Positions 11,470-23,139 of a stretch of DNA of 64,000 nt are shown piece after piece; positions within the stretch are counted from its first letter, which is position 1, and every line of letters begins with the position of its first letter. The stretch is taken from positions 723,267 to 787,266 of the forward strand of contig OZ234502.1 in the NCBI GenBank assembly GCA_965153455.1, read 5' to 3'. The notes beneath the pieces are model-generated. The model ran no database searches. It saw only the letters and a program-made list of their open reading frames with translations, and was not told the DNA's origin. Both the position numbers and the translations under genes were made by a program. The DNA comes from Sphagnum compactum (lineage: Eukaryota > Bryophyta > Sphagnopsida > Sphagnales).

Positions 11470-13768
11470 AGCCCCACTTAGGGCCACGTTAGGGAAGGGT
11501 CCAGAGACCAAAAGCCCATAGACCAATTTGAAGCAAATTGAACCTTGAATTGGACCCTTTGTCACCAAAAAAAGAAGGGGAGGTGATTTTGAGATGGTAA
11601 TCCCTAACATTTGAATGCAAGTTCAACAAAGTTTACTGGAAATTTTCAAAGAGCAGAAAGAAAGTTACAACAAATGTTATTACTAAACCTAAATCCTTCT
11701 GGCCAAACAAACTTTATAATTCTAGCTCTATGGACCTCAAGGGATCATATTTCTCTTGATTTCCTCTCAGGGAGCCAATTGGTTGTTGATGAGCGTGGCA
11801 GCTCATCATTCGACAACAAAAACCCACAAATGCTACCCCAACATCATCATGTAGTTTCATTTAGAAGTTGGACAAAAACTAAAAACAGAGCAAGTAGTTA
11901 TGCCCGTCTAAACCTCACAGAATTCTCTTGTTCCAAAATCCCCGAAGCTCCCATTATATCACATGGACTCTCTTCTCAGAATGCACTACATTACACATTC
12001 ACCTGAAACCCCCCAAGAATTTAACACAGATGATGACTACCACTACAATCCCTCCTAAAATCGTTAGACTCTTTCACCATTTCCCTTGATCCGGTCCCTA
12101 AAAATGCAAACTCTAGACCTCCTACTCCCTTCTTGACATTCATGGCACAACGAAAAATTAGGCGCTAGGTTCAAAAGAAGAAGTTCAGAGGGACTTCTGT
12201 CCCCAACTGATTACTCTCAAAATCCAACCAAACTCCAGGCTTCATAACTAGAAGAATCAGAACTTAGCTTCTCCCACACTCCCAAAAGAAAATCGCGTAC
12301 CTTCCTCCTCCTCAACTAGCTTCATATAGTTTTTCTTCATCCATATCCTTCTGCTCCCTTGAAAGTTCGGCACCAATCATTTCCAAGGATCATGACTCAC
12401 ACTCCTTGTAAAGATTGTCAATTGAGTAGCAAGGATTTCGCTCTATCACTGAAACCAGCTCACCAAAGCCGCTCCATTGAAAAACAACATTAAACACAGG
12501 AACTTGCAAAACAACAAAACAAAGCCAAAAACAAAAAACAAGTAATTGGACTTTCGACATTCTTGAAACACAACAACTTCAGCATCATCTACCACACACT
12601 TGAATTAGGGTTCCTACTTTCATTCATACTCATCCACAGAAAATGTTGGACACTGTTTTAAGTCACACCTTTTTCACATTAATTTTTTTTTTCTTAAAGT
12701 AAACAAAATGTGTTTAAAGGCTTGGGGTTCAATTTGAGGGTCCAATATAAAAAATGTGTGATTGATATGTGAGAGGATTAGGTTAACCTTTGGTCTTTTC
12801 TTTCTTTTATTTTATTTTATTTCTTTCTTTTTGTTTTCACTTCCATTTTGTGCACTTGGATTGGAAGAGCTAAAAATGCATTCTTTTTAGCAACCACCTT
12901 GCAAAGATCCACAAAACTAGCCATGTTAATTCTAAAATTGATCAAAAACTAGGGGAGATGTTGTGTTTTTACAATGTCCTCAATCCATAGATGTGTCTTC
13001 CATTCTTATAGAATTTGAAGAACAAGGGTAAAAAAAAAGAATGGAAAAAAAAACAAAATAAAATGAAATGAGCAACCTTGGACCCTAGCTTACATTTTGG
13101 TTCTCCATAATAATTTAGTTCTCCTTTAAGCTATTTGGGCTCTGTGGTACTTTGCACTACTAATGACGATGATTAAATTATTTTGTGTGGACATAATAAT
13201 TTTGTTGTAATCAATTTTGTCTTTTCAAATTCTCCTTTAAGTTTTTTTTTTTGGTCTGGGCCAATTGGTTTTTCCTCCAAAATGATGTCATGTAAGTTAA
13301 ATCACAATTTAATTTGTTTTGGTTGGACCCTTGTCTATAGGCCTTGGGACCCAAGGGGGATAGTTAGTGTAAAGTTTGGGATCTATGTGTTTCAAATGAT
13401 CATTTTTAAGGGGGGTAGTAGATATTTGTCCAATCTATTTTTTATCACCCTATTATTATCTATTTTTCTCATATATATATACCACCTTATATTAATTATA
13501 ATCCATTTTTTCAGATGATTACATACCCTATATTTTAATTAAATTGATTTTTTGAATAAAATGTACCCTATTTTTTAATTAATTAACATATAATTTTTAC
13601 CCAACAACCAATATGTTGCACCTTATATTTTTACTCACATATTTTTTACTTTTTTTTTACTATTGTGCCCCCCCCCCCTGCAAGGCTTGGGACCAATTTA
13701 AAGCTCTTGACCAATAAAAAGGTTTGATTTCATTGGACCCTTGTCCAAACTAGCCCTTATAATAACAA
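11470..13768. mobile_element. Larger relative of the ttagggccac MITE, probably with nested insertion
   Basis: The left end ttagggccacgttagggaag matches the 46.8-kb family terminus. The right end (ggacccttgtccaaactagc-ccttataa) matches its other end, and 13.08-13.15 kb matches its middle. About 1.5 kb of unrelated sequence (11.56-13.08 kb) separates the matches and is bordered by ttggaccct on both sides. An open frame at 11611-12006 has no recognisable product. Confidence 0.5.
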
Positions 13769-15187
13769 ATTGTTTGGTTTGGAGTTGTAAGAGTGCACAA
13801 GCAATCCAAAATTTCAGCCCATTTAAATAAATGACTATTTAGTAATGGGAGTGATTTAATGCAATTTTAAAAGATTTTGGGTTTAGAAATACAAACAATC
13901 TTGAATGCACAAATATGACCTAAAACTTAATATCTAAACCATGGAATAACTTTGGAGCACAAAACAATACTCAATCATGACCATCTTAAAAACCATGCAA
14001 AGACCCCCCCTTGTGAACATCGAATTTCATCCAAACCATGCATCTTAGTCACAAGATAATTGGCAAAGCAAAACATGTTTGAGTAAAACTCAAGCTTCTC
14101 AAATTCTCTAGTACTTTTCAAAAATGTCATCATTCCCAAATATTGTGTTGGATGAACTTCAATGTTTCTTAAAGATATTAGTTCCAAATGCAAAATAGTT
14201 GAAAGTTAGAGTAGATGAAAGTGAAAAAGATTTGAACTTGATAGAGAACAAAGGACATGGGAAAGAAGAACCTAGCCCACAAGAGGTTAGAATAGAAGCT
14301 AGCTTGCAATGTCAAAATGTACAAACATCAAGTGAATAGATAGGAACTTTTTATTTAAATTAATTCTACAAAGAAAATTATAACAAGTTTTTATACTATC
14401 ATTGGATCCAACAATATGTAGTCCCAAGAGTAGCGAGGAGTTCAAGTAGATTTGGTTTTCACACATTTCAATAGGTTGCAACCTAATGTAACATGAGATT
14501 CATAACTATTACCCGTACACTTGCAACAAACAAGCAAGGCAACAAGAGGAAACATGACTTTTACTTCACACCAATGAGGTAAATGGGCAATTGAGTCCTT
14601 AAAAGATGTAATGGATGTAGTGAAAAGAGGGCAAACTTCTTTGAGAAAAATAAGTAAACTTGGAACATACCTTTAACCTCTCTTTCAAATAATTTGATGG
14701 GTGGGACAAGATCAAGAAAAGTTGGCCCATAGTGTGTGTTAACAGATGAAAAGGACGCAACAATGGTGGCTTGAACATTCCATATGCAAGAATGCAAACT
14801 TTCAATTAACTTGCAATATTTCAAAATGAAAGTGAAATCATTATCTAAGTGTTTAGACCAAGCCCACCTTTTTCAATGACATAATTCTAAGGAATTGCTT
14901 GTGGTATTTATTCAAACTTTGACATCCAAGACTAAATATTAAACTAGTAATAATACTAAAGGTTTAAAAGGCATACATTCTAACAAATCAATCATGCAAT
15001 TCATTTTATTATAATTTACACACACTATACACTCAACACAAATATAATCCAAATCACATTTGGAATTCAAACAAGACAAGGATTCAAATAAAACAAAACA
15101 ATTAAGTGCATAACAAAAAGGGGTTCACAACATGTTTCCAACACTATTCCAAGGTCTAGAAAATGGTTGACAATAAATTGTGCCATA

Positions 15188-15830
15188 AATGTAGCATGGG
15201 GCTTTGTATTAAGGCTTTACATTTTAAGAGGTGAATGGATGATAGAAGACTATATAAGATAGTGCAAAATAGGACCATGTAATATGGCAATGCAAACCAA
15301 GGCATGGACAACATTTTTCAATTTCAAGAATTTTTATCACTCTTTAAGAGATCAATTCCAAGTGGTATCTTTCAATATAATCAACACCATTTATCTAGAT
15401 GGGCATGGTTCCCATGTATGGTTATAAACAATAGGACAAGCACAAGTGTGTGGGTGGGACATGATCACATTTCCACACATCCCATGTTTTATAACCCTTA
15501 GATGTGAGTTGCTTCAAACCTTTCAAAATGGCTTTCAAGAAAGATTAGGACAATGCAATGGTTAAAAATAATCATTGCAAACTAAACAAATGTGCATTGG
15601 TTGGCTAGGTAGGAAAGGCTTTGGACTAATCATTGTCTAAGAAGAACATCAAGAGTGGATTTGAGGTTATTGGAATCTAACCATTCAATGGCAGGGCCAT
15701 GGATGACAAGACCAAACCAAATCATATGATGAAATATACATAGTAACACCTACCAACATTTCAGATGAAGACTATGATGATTTTGATGGAATAACTCATG
15801 ATAATCAACAATGTGTAAAATGGAATTACC
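15188..15830 (+). pseudogene. Decayed DDE_1 (pogo-like) transposase copy
   Basis: Reading in shifting frames gives residues typical of plant pogo/Tigger-like DDE_1 transposases: CKIGPCNMAMQTKAW, a second-Asp motif LDGHGSHV (15395-15418), then TSHVL-stop-PLDV, CFKPFK, NAMVKNNH, a KKNIKSGFEVIGI block and a degenerate PFNGRAMDDK. There are several in-frame stops and at least two frameshifts, one a likely 2-bp loss just before TSHV. No terminal repeats were located. Confidence 0.75.
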
Positions 15831-16361
15831 ATATAGCCATTGAACATAACAACAAAAACAAAAGATGTCAAAACAAGGTTGATGTTGGTGACCAAAAACA
15901 CCTAAATGTAAGATATTATATTTACATGAGCCCATGAATCCAATTGCCACACATGAAGTTGGTTCACCAAAAGTTGTTTATAACCTAATTATTGACCTTA
16001 TAAGTGAATCAACTTGTGAAATGTAACAAATCCAAAATTTTGCAAATGCAACACAAGGGCATCACATCTTGCAAAAATGTTGTTTTTATCGCATTTGCTT
16101 GGAAAAAAAACAAGGGGCAAAAAACCATTTAATAAACTAAAGGCAATCACATGTAGTAATATTTAGTGAATATTTAATCTACAAAAAAAACCATTGGACA
16201 AAAAGGTAACATAAAAATTCAAACAACATAACATAAAGTAGAAGGAAAATAAGAAGGCATAACAAATTATTGATTCCACAGTCAACTTACATATAATTCA
16301 AAGGTTTGTGAACAAGCGTGCAAAAACAAGTTTCATGTCACCTATCCTAGAGGAAATAGGG

Positions 16362-16867
16362 TGTTAAAGGGTAGAAATCTTTAGACTAGTTAATACCATA
16401 GGCATCTTAGTAACTAATAGTTATTAGTGGTAGACTTATCATCCCTTATCAAAGGGGTGAAGCTAGTTGGGGAGACGTTTTGAGGTGTTGCAGATGGTAG
16501 GCAGACTTATCGAAGGGTCTGTAGGCATTCTTAAGGTGGGATAGTAGCTATGGGAGGCTTGCAGGCCCCATGGGGCAACCTCCAGGGGCATTGAAGCTAC
16601 TATAAAACCTTGGGAGAGTAGCTATTCCCTAGTTAGGCTCATTTCCTATTTTGCCCTTTTATATTTTCTTCTTCTTTTGGCACTTCTAGAGTAATCTACA
16701 AACAAGACAGTAGAACTTTTTCTTTAAACAACAGACCCTACCTTCATATTTTACTCTTCACGTGACTTCTTACTTATTACTTGAGTAGTTGCAATAAAGT
16801 AAGCAAGTGAAAGATAGTTTCATTTTTGAGCATGAAGGTGTTCAACCTTGTTCCTTTGGTCTTACCA
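16362..16867 (+). mobile_element. Possible solo LTR
   Basis: Starts TGTTAAAGGG and ends ...CTTACCA, with a TATA motif tataaaac at 16601 and AATAAA at 16793-16798 in LTR-like order. No second copy, primer-binding site or polyprotein was confirmed, so this is a tentative call. Confidence 0.35.
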
Positions 16868-17165
16868 TCTAAAGAATGGTAATGATTGGGAGCTACCAAA
16901 TGCTGTGATCTAAGTGACTATTAGTGCGCCCAGAGATGGGGCACAAGTTTTCTTTCGACCCCAGCACCAGCTGACCTTACCTTCCTGAGCCCCTGAAGTG
17001 TTCAGTGACCGGCATGTCTACCCTAACCGCCTAACAATGGTGTTTACCACAACCAACTTACAGTGTTAATTATTCTCCCATACTCAGCCATAAAAAATTG
17101 TGACCTGATACCCAATCAGAGTGTCAAGATTCTCATTAGGGTTGGGTATCAGTGTCCAATTCAAA

Positions 17166-17547
17166 AAGAGTGATTTCCTGTTGCTGGCCCAGGGTACTAA
17201 GGTATGTATTTTCCTCCAACTGTTCCCGTAAAAGTAACACTAGGACTGCAAAATAGGTGGGAGATTACGGAAGATTACTAATAGCAAACCACCTGGAGCA
17301 ATGAGCATGATTGGCCAGTCAACAACAGGGAGCAACAGGCAGATCACATTTATTGCACTCCTCCTCTCTGGCAGGTGTTACTAGTCCTTTTTGCTGTGCC
17401 ATTCACCAGACTCACCAAAATTGTACAAAAGTGAGTGCTGGGCCAAAACCATTTTGCTGACCCAAACCCATATGTTTTGACTTTTCTTTATCCAATTTTA
17501 TTTTAATGTGCAGGGTGGCATACTAAGCACAACTGCTTGGGAGGCTC
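17166..17547. mobile_element. Diverged Harbinger-like MITE copy
   Basis: Shares actaggactgcaaaataggt, gggccaaaacc...gttttgactttt and a cagggtggcatactaagcac end with the copies at 22.6 and 42.2 kb. The right end is followed by tta. The left boundary is uncertain. Confidence 0.55.
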
Positions 17548-17764
17548 TTATTATCATTACTTTGGCCATTCTCCAAAACACACAAGTTTCAAAGTAAGAA
17601 AAACAATTGAGCTCTCCCATTGCAAAAAAGTCTCTCCCAAGTGCAGTTAGATCTTGAAGTGTTTCGAGAAATTGCACTTCTTGGGTTTCTAAAAGTAGTA
17701 GCAAGGATTGCAGAATCCGAGAAAGGGGGAAATTTAGTTAGCTGTGTGGAAGTAAGTAAGCAAA

Positions 17765-17975
17765 GGTGCATTCACACCTTGTGTTAGGGACTCTAGTGTT
17801 TAGTCTCCCTAACACCATGTTAGTCATTTAAGACTTATACCTACTTACCATGAACATTTTATGTTAAGTTAACATTCACTTAAAATTAAGGACCCAGAGT
17901 TTCACATTGGGTGCCACCTAGGATGCCACCTAGATTTTCATTTCACACTGACTTAACATCAAGTGTGAATGCACC
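17765..17975. mobile_element. Short MITE with ggtgcattcacac ends
   Basis: The ends ggtgcattcacaccttgtgt and (reverse complement) ggtgcattcacacttgatgt form inverted repeats of about 25 bp around 211 bp of non-coding DNA. Both flanks carry aagtaag, a possible target duplication offset by a few bases on the right. Confidence 0.7.
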
Positions 17976-18210
17976 ATTTTAAGTAAGAAAGGGGAGTTTG
18001 GGTGTCGCGAGGAGCTTGATGTGATCAATCTCATATCTCCACTTTCCACCACCCCTTTGCTTTGCTAGTACACACAATTGAAAGAAAGCATGCCACCCCA
18101 GATCTCAAAAGCTCGCATACACGGAAAGTCCGCCAAAAATAAAGATCCCTTTTGATTTTGAGATTTTGATTGATTTTTTCCAATCACAAGATCCCATTTT
18201 CATTTTTTCC

Positions 18211-18668
18211 TCTCTCTCTCTCTCTCTCTCTGCACAATTTTTTCCATGTATCTGCAACTCTCATTATAGTGCAGAATCTGTGCTCTGCATGTATCTGGAT
18301 GGCAGAATCTGTGCTCCATAAGCAAATGGATGGCAGAATCTGTCATCTGCAAGCAAACTGCAGGGCATTTTTGAAAAACAAAATCTCTCTCTGTGTCTCT
18401 CTCTCTGTGGGCACAAATTTTTCTGTGTGTCTTGAAGGCACATTATCAAGAGGAATCTGTGCTTTGCATGCATCTGGATGGCAGAATCTGTCATCCACAA
18501 GCAAACGGCAGCACAATTCTTGAAAAATAAAATCTCTCTCTCTCTCTGGGCATGATTTTTTCCATGTACGTGGAAGTCACATTATCATGCAGAATTTGTG
18601 CTCGGGTTGGATCTGGATGGCAGAATCTGTCATCTGCAAACAGCAGGGCATTTTGGAAAAGCAGAACT
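18211..18668 (+). repeat. Tandem ~150-180 bp repeat upstream of the cupin gene
   Basis: Three degenerate units, beginning near 18211, 18384 and 18532. Each has a CT tract, then a 'gggcacaa..ttttt' block, then 'cacattatca', then 'ctggatggcagaatctgtc' and a 'gcaaac.gcagggcattttt' end. They lie 1.2-1.7 kb before the cupin start codon. Confidence 0.75.
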
Positions 18669-18815
18669 CCAGAGGAACATAGACTGAGAGTCAATGTTGC
18701 AGTTTGAAGGGGGGGAAGAAGAAGAAGAAGAAGAAGAAGTCTGAACTGAGTCTGAAGAAGCAGAACTTAGAAGAAGAAAGAGTTGACACCCTGAAAATGG
18801 GAAAAAAAAAAATGC

Positions 18816-18820
<5 letters not shown>

Positions 18821-18890
<70 letters not shown>
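18821..18890 (+). repeat. Compound (CT)n(CA)n microsatellite
   Basis: About 17 CT units followed directly by about 16 CA units, upstream of the cupin gene. Open frames here are low-complexity artefacts. Confidence 0.95.
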
Positions 18891-19899
18891 CACACATGCA
18901 GTCATTTTTTTGTGCAGGAAAAGGGGAAAAATATAAAAAGTTTCAGGGACATAGAAAAACAACAAGGACAAAGACAAAAAAGTATTTGGGAATTTGCACT
19001 CTTGATAATCTGGCTGACAATCTCTTCTGTTTGGTACTGGAAGAAAGAAAGAAAGAAGGTACTTACTTGGGATGGGATTTTATTGCTTGCACAAAACAGA
19101 ATTTTTTCTGCAATAATTCATTCATTCAGCAAAAAAAACAAGCATTTGAAGAAAAGAAAATCTGGCTTCAAAACAAGAGATAAGCATCAATCTCTTTCCA
19201 CCTTTCTCTCGGCAAGAAAGAAATCGTGGGTCCATGTGCAAAAATAAGAATAGGAGAAGTTGTCCTCCTCGAGATCGTCTTCTTCTTCTTGGCTACGGAT
19301 TACTGCAGCGGAGGATGAGGAGGAAGAAGAGTAGTACCCAAATCCGCAACAAGACCCAAAATTCGCCCGCCACACAACCACCCACTCCACCAACCCCGTT
19401 GAGGAAATTAGTCAAAGTTGGGATAATTGTTGTTGTTGTTGTTGTACTTAGCCCAAGTGAGCCCCCAAGTGTGTGTCAGACAGACACACAGCTGGGATGG
19501 CTTCACACAATCTTGCCAAGGACGACGACATGTAAAGACAACCAACCCCAAGAAAAAAAAGGGAAAAAAACAAAACAAAACAAAAGCGTACTTGCTGACA
19601 ACCCGAATAATACTGGAGCAGAAGATCACGCCAACACCCCCACCGGGTCTACTTAATCCTCGCACTCACCACAGAGTCCAAACTCCAGTCCAGACTCGGG
19701 AGCAAACGGAGCAGTAGTGAGAAAGAGCTTGCTCGGTCTGCTGCTACTCTAGAGACTTTCAGAGCTTTTCAGTTTGCCTGCTGCTGCTGCATTATTTTGT
19801 TGTTTGTACAGTTTTGTTTCCAAAGAGACAGACACAGACACAGAGAGGTAGAGAGACAGAGAAACAGACACACACAGAGAGCACAGGAAAAGATCGGAG

Positions 19900-21215
19900 A
19901 TGGCAGGTGTGATGACAACAACAACTACAGCAACAGAGATATGCAAGCTTCTAAACTTGGTGCCTCATCCTGGAGGAGGGTTCTACAAAGAAAGTTTCCG
20001 TGATTCTGATATCAGCTTGTCCGCCGATTCCTTGCCTCCTCGTTGTGCGGTTTTTTCGCCCTCCTTTACTGAGCTTTCTTCTTCTTCTTGTCCATAGACT
20101 CTTTCTCTGTATTGGGTATGAATGATCTTGGAGCTGATTAGCTTGGATCAACCAATGTTGATTGATTGGTTGATTTCTGCAAGTTTGTGTCGTTAATCTT
20201 TGCGTTGTTTTTTTCAAGCAATTGTGTTTGTTGTGATGTGTTTCATCAGTGCAATGCATCATCTTGCTGATCAATAGAAGGTCTACAGTTTGCAATATTG
20301 TTGTGATTGATTTGCTGATGGTCTTGCCACATTGGGTGTGCATTTTGCTTGCAGACAAGGTAGAGCGACCTGTGAGCTCTGCCATCTACTTCCTCATGCC
20401 AGCAGGCACTGTGTCAATCATTCATCGGATGCCTTGCACAGAAGTGTGGCACTTCTATGCTGGTGATCCAATGACAGTAAGACTTGCAAAAACTCTTTTG
20501 CTATATCCAAGCTTGAGAGAGAGAGAGAGAGAGCTTCACAACTGCAATGCCCTTTTGTTGCTGTGCAACTCTTTGGTAGCATCATCCAAGCTTTGAGAGC
20601 TTCACAAACTGCAATGCCCTTTTGCTGCACAATTCTTTGGTAATATCCAAGATTGAAAGAGAGCTTCACAAACTGTGCATGTCATTCTGAGAGCTTTGCA
20701 AACTGCATGCCATACATGATCTCATGACTTTGTGAAGCTTCCATTTTGTTTTCCTGGAATTTCTTCTGCAGCAAGCATTGTGCTGAAGAAATCAATGGGG
20801 TTGCTGTTGTTTTGAAGAAGGCTGCTCTCATGGGATGATGGATGTGGGGGGGAGGGTGGGTGGATTTTTTTTTCTTTTTTCTCGGCAGGTTTTTGAACTT
20901 GATGAGGAGGGCAACATGAAGCACATTGTGTTGGGAATGGACATTGCAGCTGGCCAAACCCCGCAATACAAAACAAATCCCATGGTTTGGTTTGGAGCAT
21001 ATCCCACCAAGGACATTGCACAATTCCCTGAAGATGGCAGCAATCCTCTGGTGAAAACAGCTCCAAGAGATCCTGAATATCATTACTCCTTGATTGGTTG
21101 CACTTGTGCTCCTGCTTTCCAAGTTGAGGATTGCGATCTGGCAACTCGATCTGAGCTCTTGGCTTTGCATCCTAAAGCACATGAGTTCATTGAGTATCTT
21201 ACCAAGGACAACTAG
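19900..21215 (+). CDS. DUF985 / Cupin_5 family protein (3 exons, 197 aa)
   Basis: A small single-domain RmlC-like cupin; the family is widespread and its plant members have no settled function. Exons: 19900-20044, 20355-20476, 20889-21215. Splicing at CGTT/gtgcgg restores the conserved LPPRYKVERPVSSAIYF stretch, and the third exon follows a long pyrimidine tract ending in ggcag. Visible hallmarks: PHPGGGFYKESFRD (residues 22-35), SAIYFLMPAG (57-66), IHRMPCTEVWHFYAGDP (71-87) with candidate metal ligands H72, E78 and H81, VWFGA, and the C-terminal YSLIGCTCAPAFQVEDCDLA block. The length is normal for the family and there is no signal peptide. The start is preceded by a purine-rich leader, and Met5 is a possible alternative start. 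The long 5' flank carries CT and CA microsatellites. Domain assignment is by recalled family motifs; no enzymatic claim is made. Confidence 0.9.
20503..20710 (+). repeat. Tandem repeat in cupin intron 2
   Basis: Three units of about 60-80 bp with 'atatccaagcttgagag', 'cttcacaaactgcaatgccctttt' and 'gcacaa.tctttggta' blocks, the first holding a (GA)n run. It lies between donor 20477 and acceptor 20888. Confidence 0.7.
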
Positions 21216-22282
21216 TGCAAAGAAGCAAAGCACAAAACCCGCAACTGAATCATCATCATCATCATAATCTTCTTCTTCTTCTCTCTTTCTTGCTCTTATT
21301 AAGCATTGCACTCCAGAAAGAAATATTGTCAGCCCAATATCATCATCATGATCAGTATATCACCATGCTTTTTGTTGCGGTTTCTCTTGGAATTAAGAGT
21401 ATTGGGGAGTGCTGTAGTAGGGAAAAATCTCTTCAACTCTGGCTGCCTCAAGGGGGGGGGATAGGTCACAGGTTTGGTGTATGATTGAGAATGTAATGCA
21501 CATATATAGAAATATATATTTATATACTTATATATTTTCTGAATAACACCTTGTGGAATTTGATCTAATATGTTGATTGATTGATGTTGTTATATTGATC
21601 AATTGATCAAGTCTTATACGTAGATTTTCTTTTTCTTTTTCTGGGATCCAGATTCTATGGAAACATTTTATCCAGTATATTGTGTAACTTGTTTTTCTAA
21701 TTTCAAAAGCTTTTGTCAGTTACTGTGTAATCAATCACATGTTTCTCAGCTTCTGCCATTTGGTTCTTGAAGGTCTTTTTGCTTAGTTGAAGGTCTCTAC
21801 TTTCAGTTGAAAAAATGGGTTTCAATCATAAAGACAAAATGTTGGGTTTTGGGGTTCCCTGTCCCAACTTGGAAATGCATATACTGTTGAAGAAACAGAC
21901 ATTGAAAGATTTGGTTTTGGCAAGCACTGAAGTTTGAACACAAAACTTGGGTGGCAAGTGCAGACAGTGAGGAGGTACATGAATTTTTATTACCACTTTT
22001 TTAACACTTGCTTCTGAAAATCTGCCATGACTTTCATGATTAAAGAAAAGTAGATGTAGTAGTGCACATAAAATCCAGTTGATATACATTAGGCACAGAC
22101 TGCTTATTAAGCATGTTTATTATGATTTTGAGTCCTTAAACAAACATCCTTGTCTGCACAAGCAATAATACTGAAAGGACACAAGTCTGCACAAGGACCC
22201 AATTTTCTAGATACCAAAAGCAGACAGTGCAACAGGCAATGGAAGAACAATTTGTTGCTTCTCTCATCAGTGTTTTTATTAG

Positions 22283-22440
22283 GATTTTTTTGTTGTTAGT
22301 CAAAGTGGCAATCATTAGTAGGAAGGTTTAGCCACATCTGGCTATAAACCATATGTGAAGTACAAAACTTTAATCATCCTTATATATTTTTAGCTACAAA
22401 CTGAAAACAAATTTATAGAAATCTGTTGGATTTTTACTAT
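22283..22440 (+). repeat. R260 dispersed repeat copy (diverged)
   Basis: Contains agtcaaagtggcaatcatta, gtttagccacatctggctat and ccttatatatttttagctac, matching the 57.25-kb copy. The 3' part is lost or diverged. Confidence 0.65.
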
Positions 22441-22614
22441 TTTCTCCCTCACTTTTGGGGATTCAAAGCCTCCAAATTCACTTTAATTTTGGTTTTATAA
22501 TTTTCAAGGCTCCCATTCTAACAATCTGATTGGTCAAATAGGCCTTTTTTCATCCCTAGATGCAAGCCTATTCCAGAGACCTCTATATTTATTTGTGTAT
22601 ACTTTTTACACAGA

Positions 22615-23133
22615 GAGCATCTTTCGCAGTGCTCAAGATGTGGACCCTGCAAAAATATTTCTCACATCCAAATTTAGTTATTTACTTTTTTTCCCTCTGC
22701 CCCTTGCCCTCCCCCCCTCTCCAAAAACTAAAAGTGGGACTGCAAGTAGGTGGGAGACTACTAAAACCCATGTGGACCAATCAAACTATCTAGCCAATCA
22801 ACAGCAAGTGTTAAGCTCAACTGAGCCTTTCACCAGCCTCCACAAACTTTGCAAAAAGAAGCTGGGCCTAAACTTTTTTGGCTCAGCCAAAGGAGGGCAT
22901 GTTTTGACTTTTCTTCATTCAATTTTAATTTGCAGGAGGAAACTGTGCAAAGAAGCCAGGCCAAAACTATTTGGCTCAGCCAAAGAGACATGTTTTGACT
23001 TTTCTTCATCTAATTTTAATTTGCAAAGAAGCCAGGCCAAAACTATTTGGCTCAGCCAAAGAGACATGTTTTGACTTTTCTTCATCCAATTTTAATGTGA
23101 AGGGTCACATAATGAGCACTGGTGGAGTTGTTC
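22615..23133. mobile_element. Harbinger-like MITE copy, internally expanded
   Basis: Starts gagcatctttcgcag and ends in agggtcacataatgagcac...ggtggagttgttc. It shares gggactgcaagtaggtggga and ccaatcaactatctagcca-like blocks with the reverse complement of the 42.2-kb copy. It is longer because of an internal tandem repeat. Confidence 0.75.
22861..23100 (+). repeat. 76-bp tandem repeat inside the MITE
   Basis: Three units start at 22861 (with an insertion of about 18 bp), 22955 and 23031. Each reads through gccaggccaaaactatttgg, ctcagccaaagagacatg and ttttgacttttcttcatc. Confidence 0.9.
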
Positions 23134-23139
23134 TAATAC

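Noticed and set aside
18704-19183. 159-codon open frame on the plus strand
   Set aside because: Built on AAG, CT and CA microsatellites; no domain and no splice or start context.
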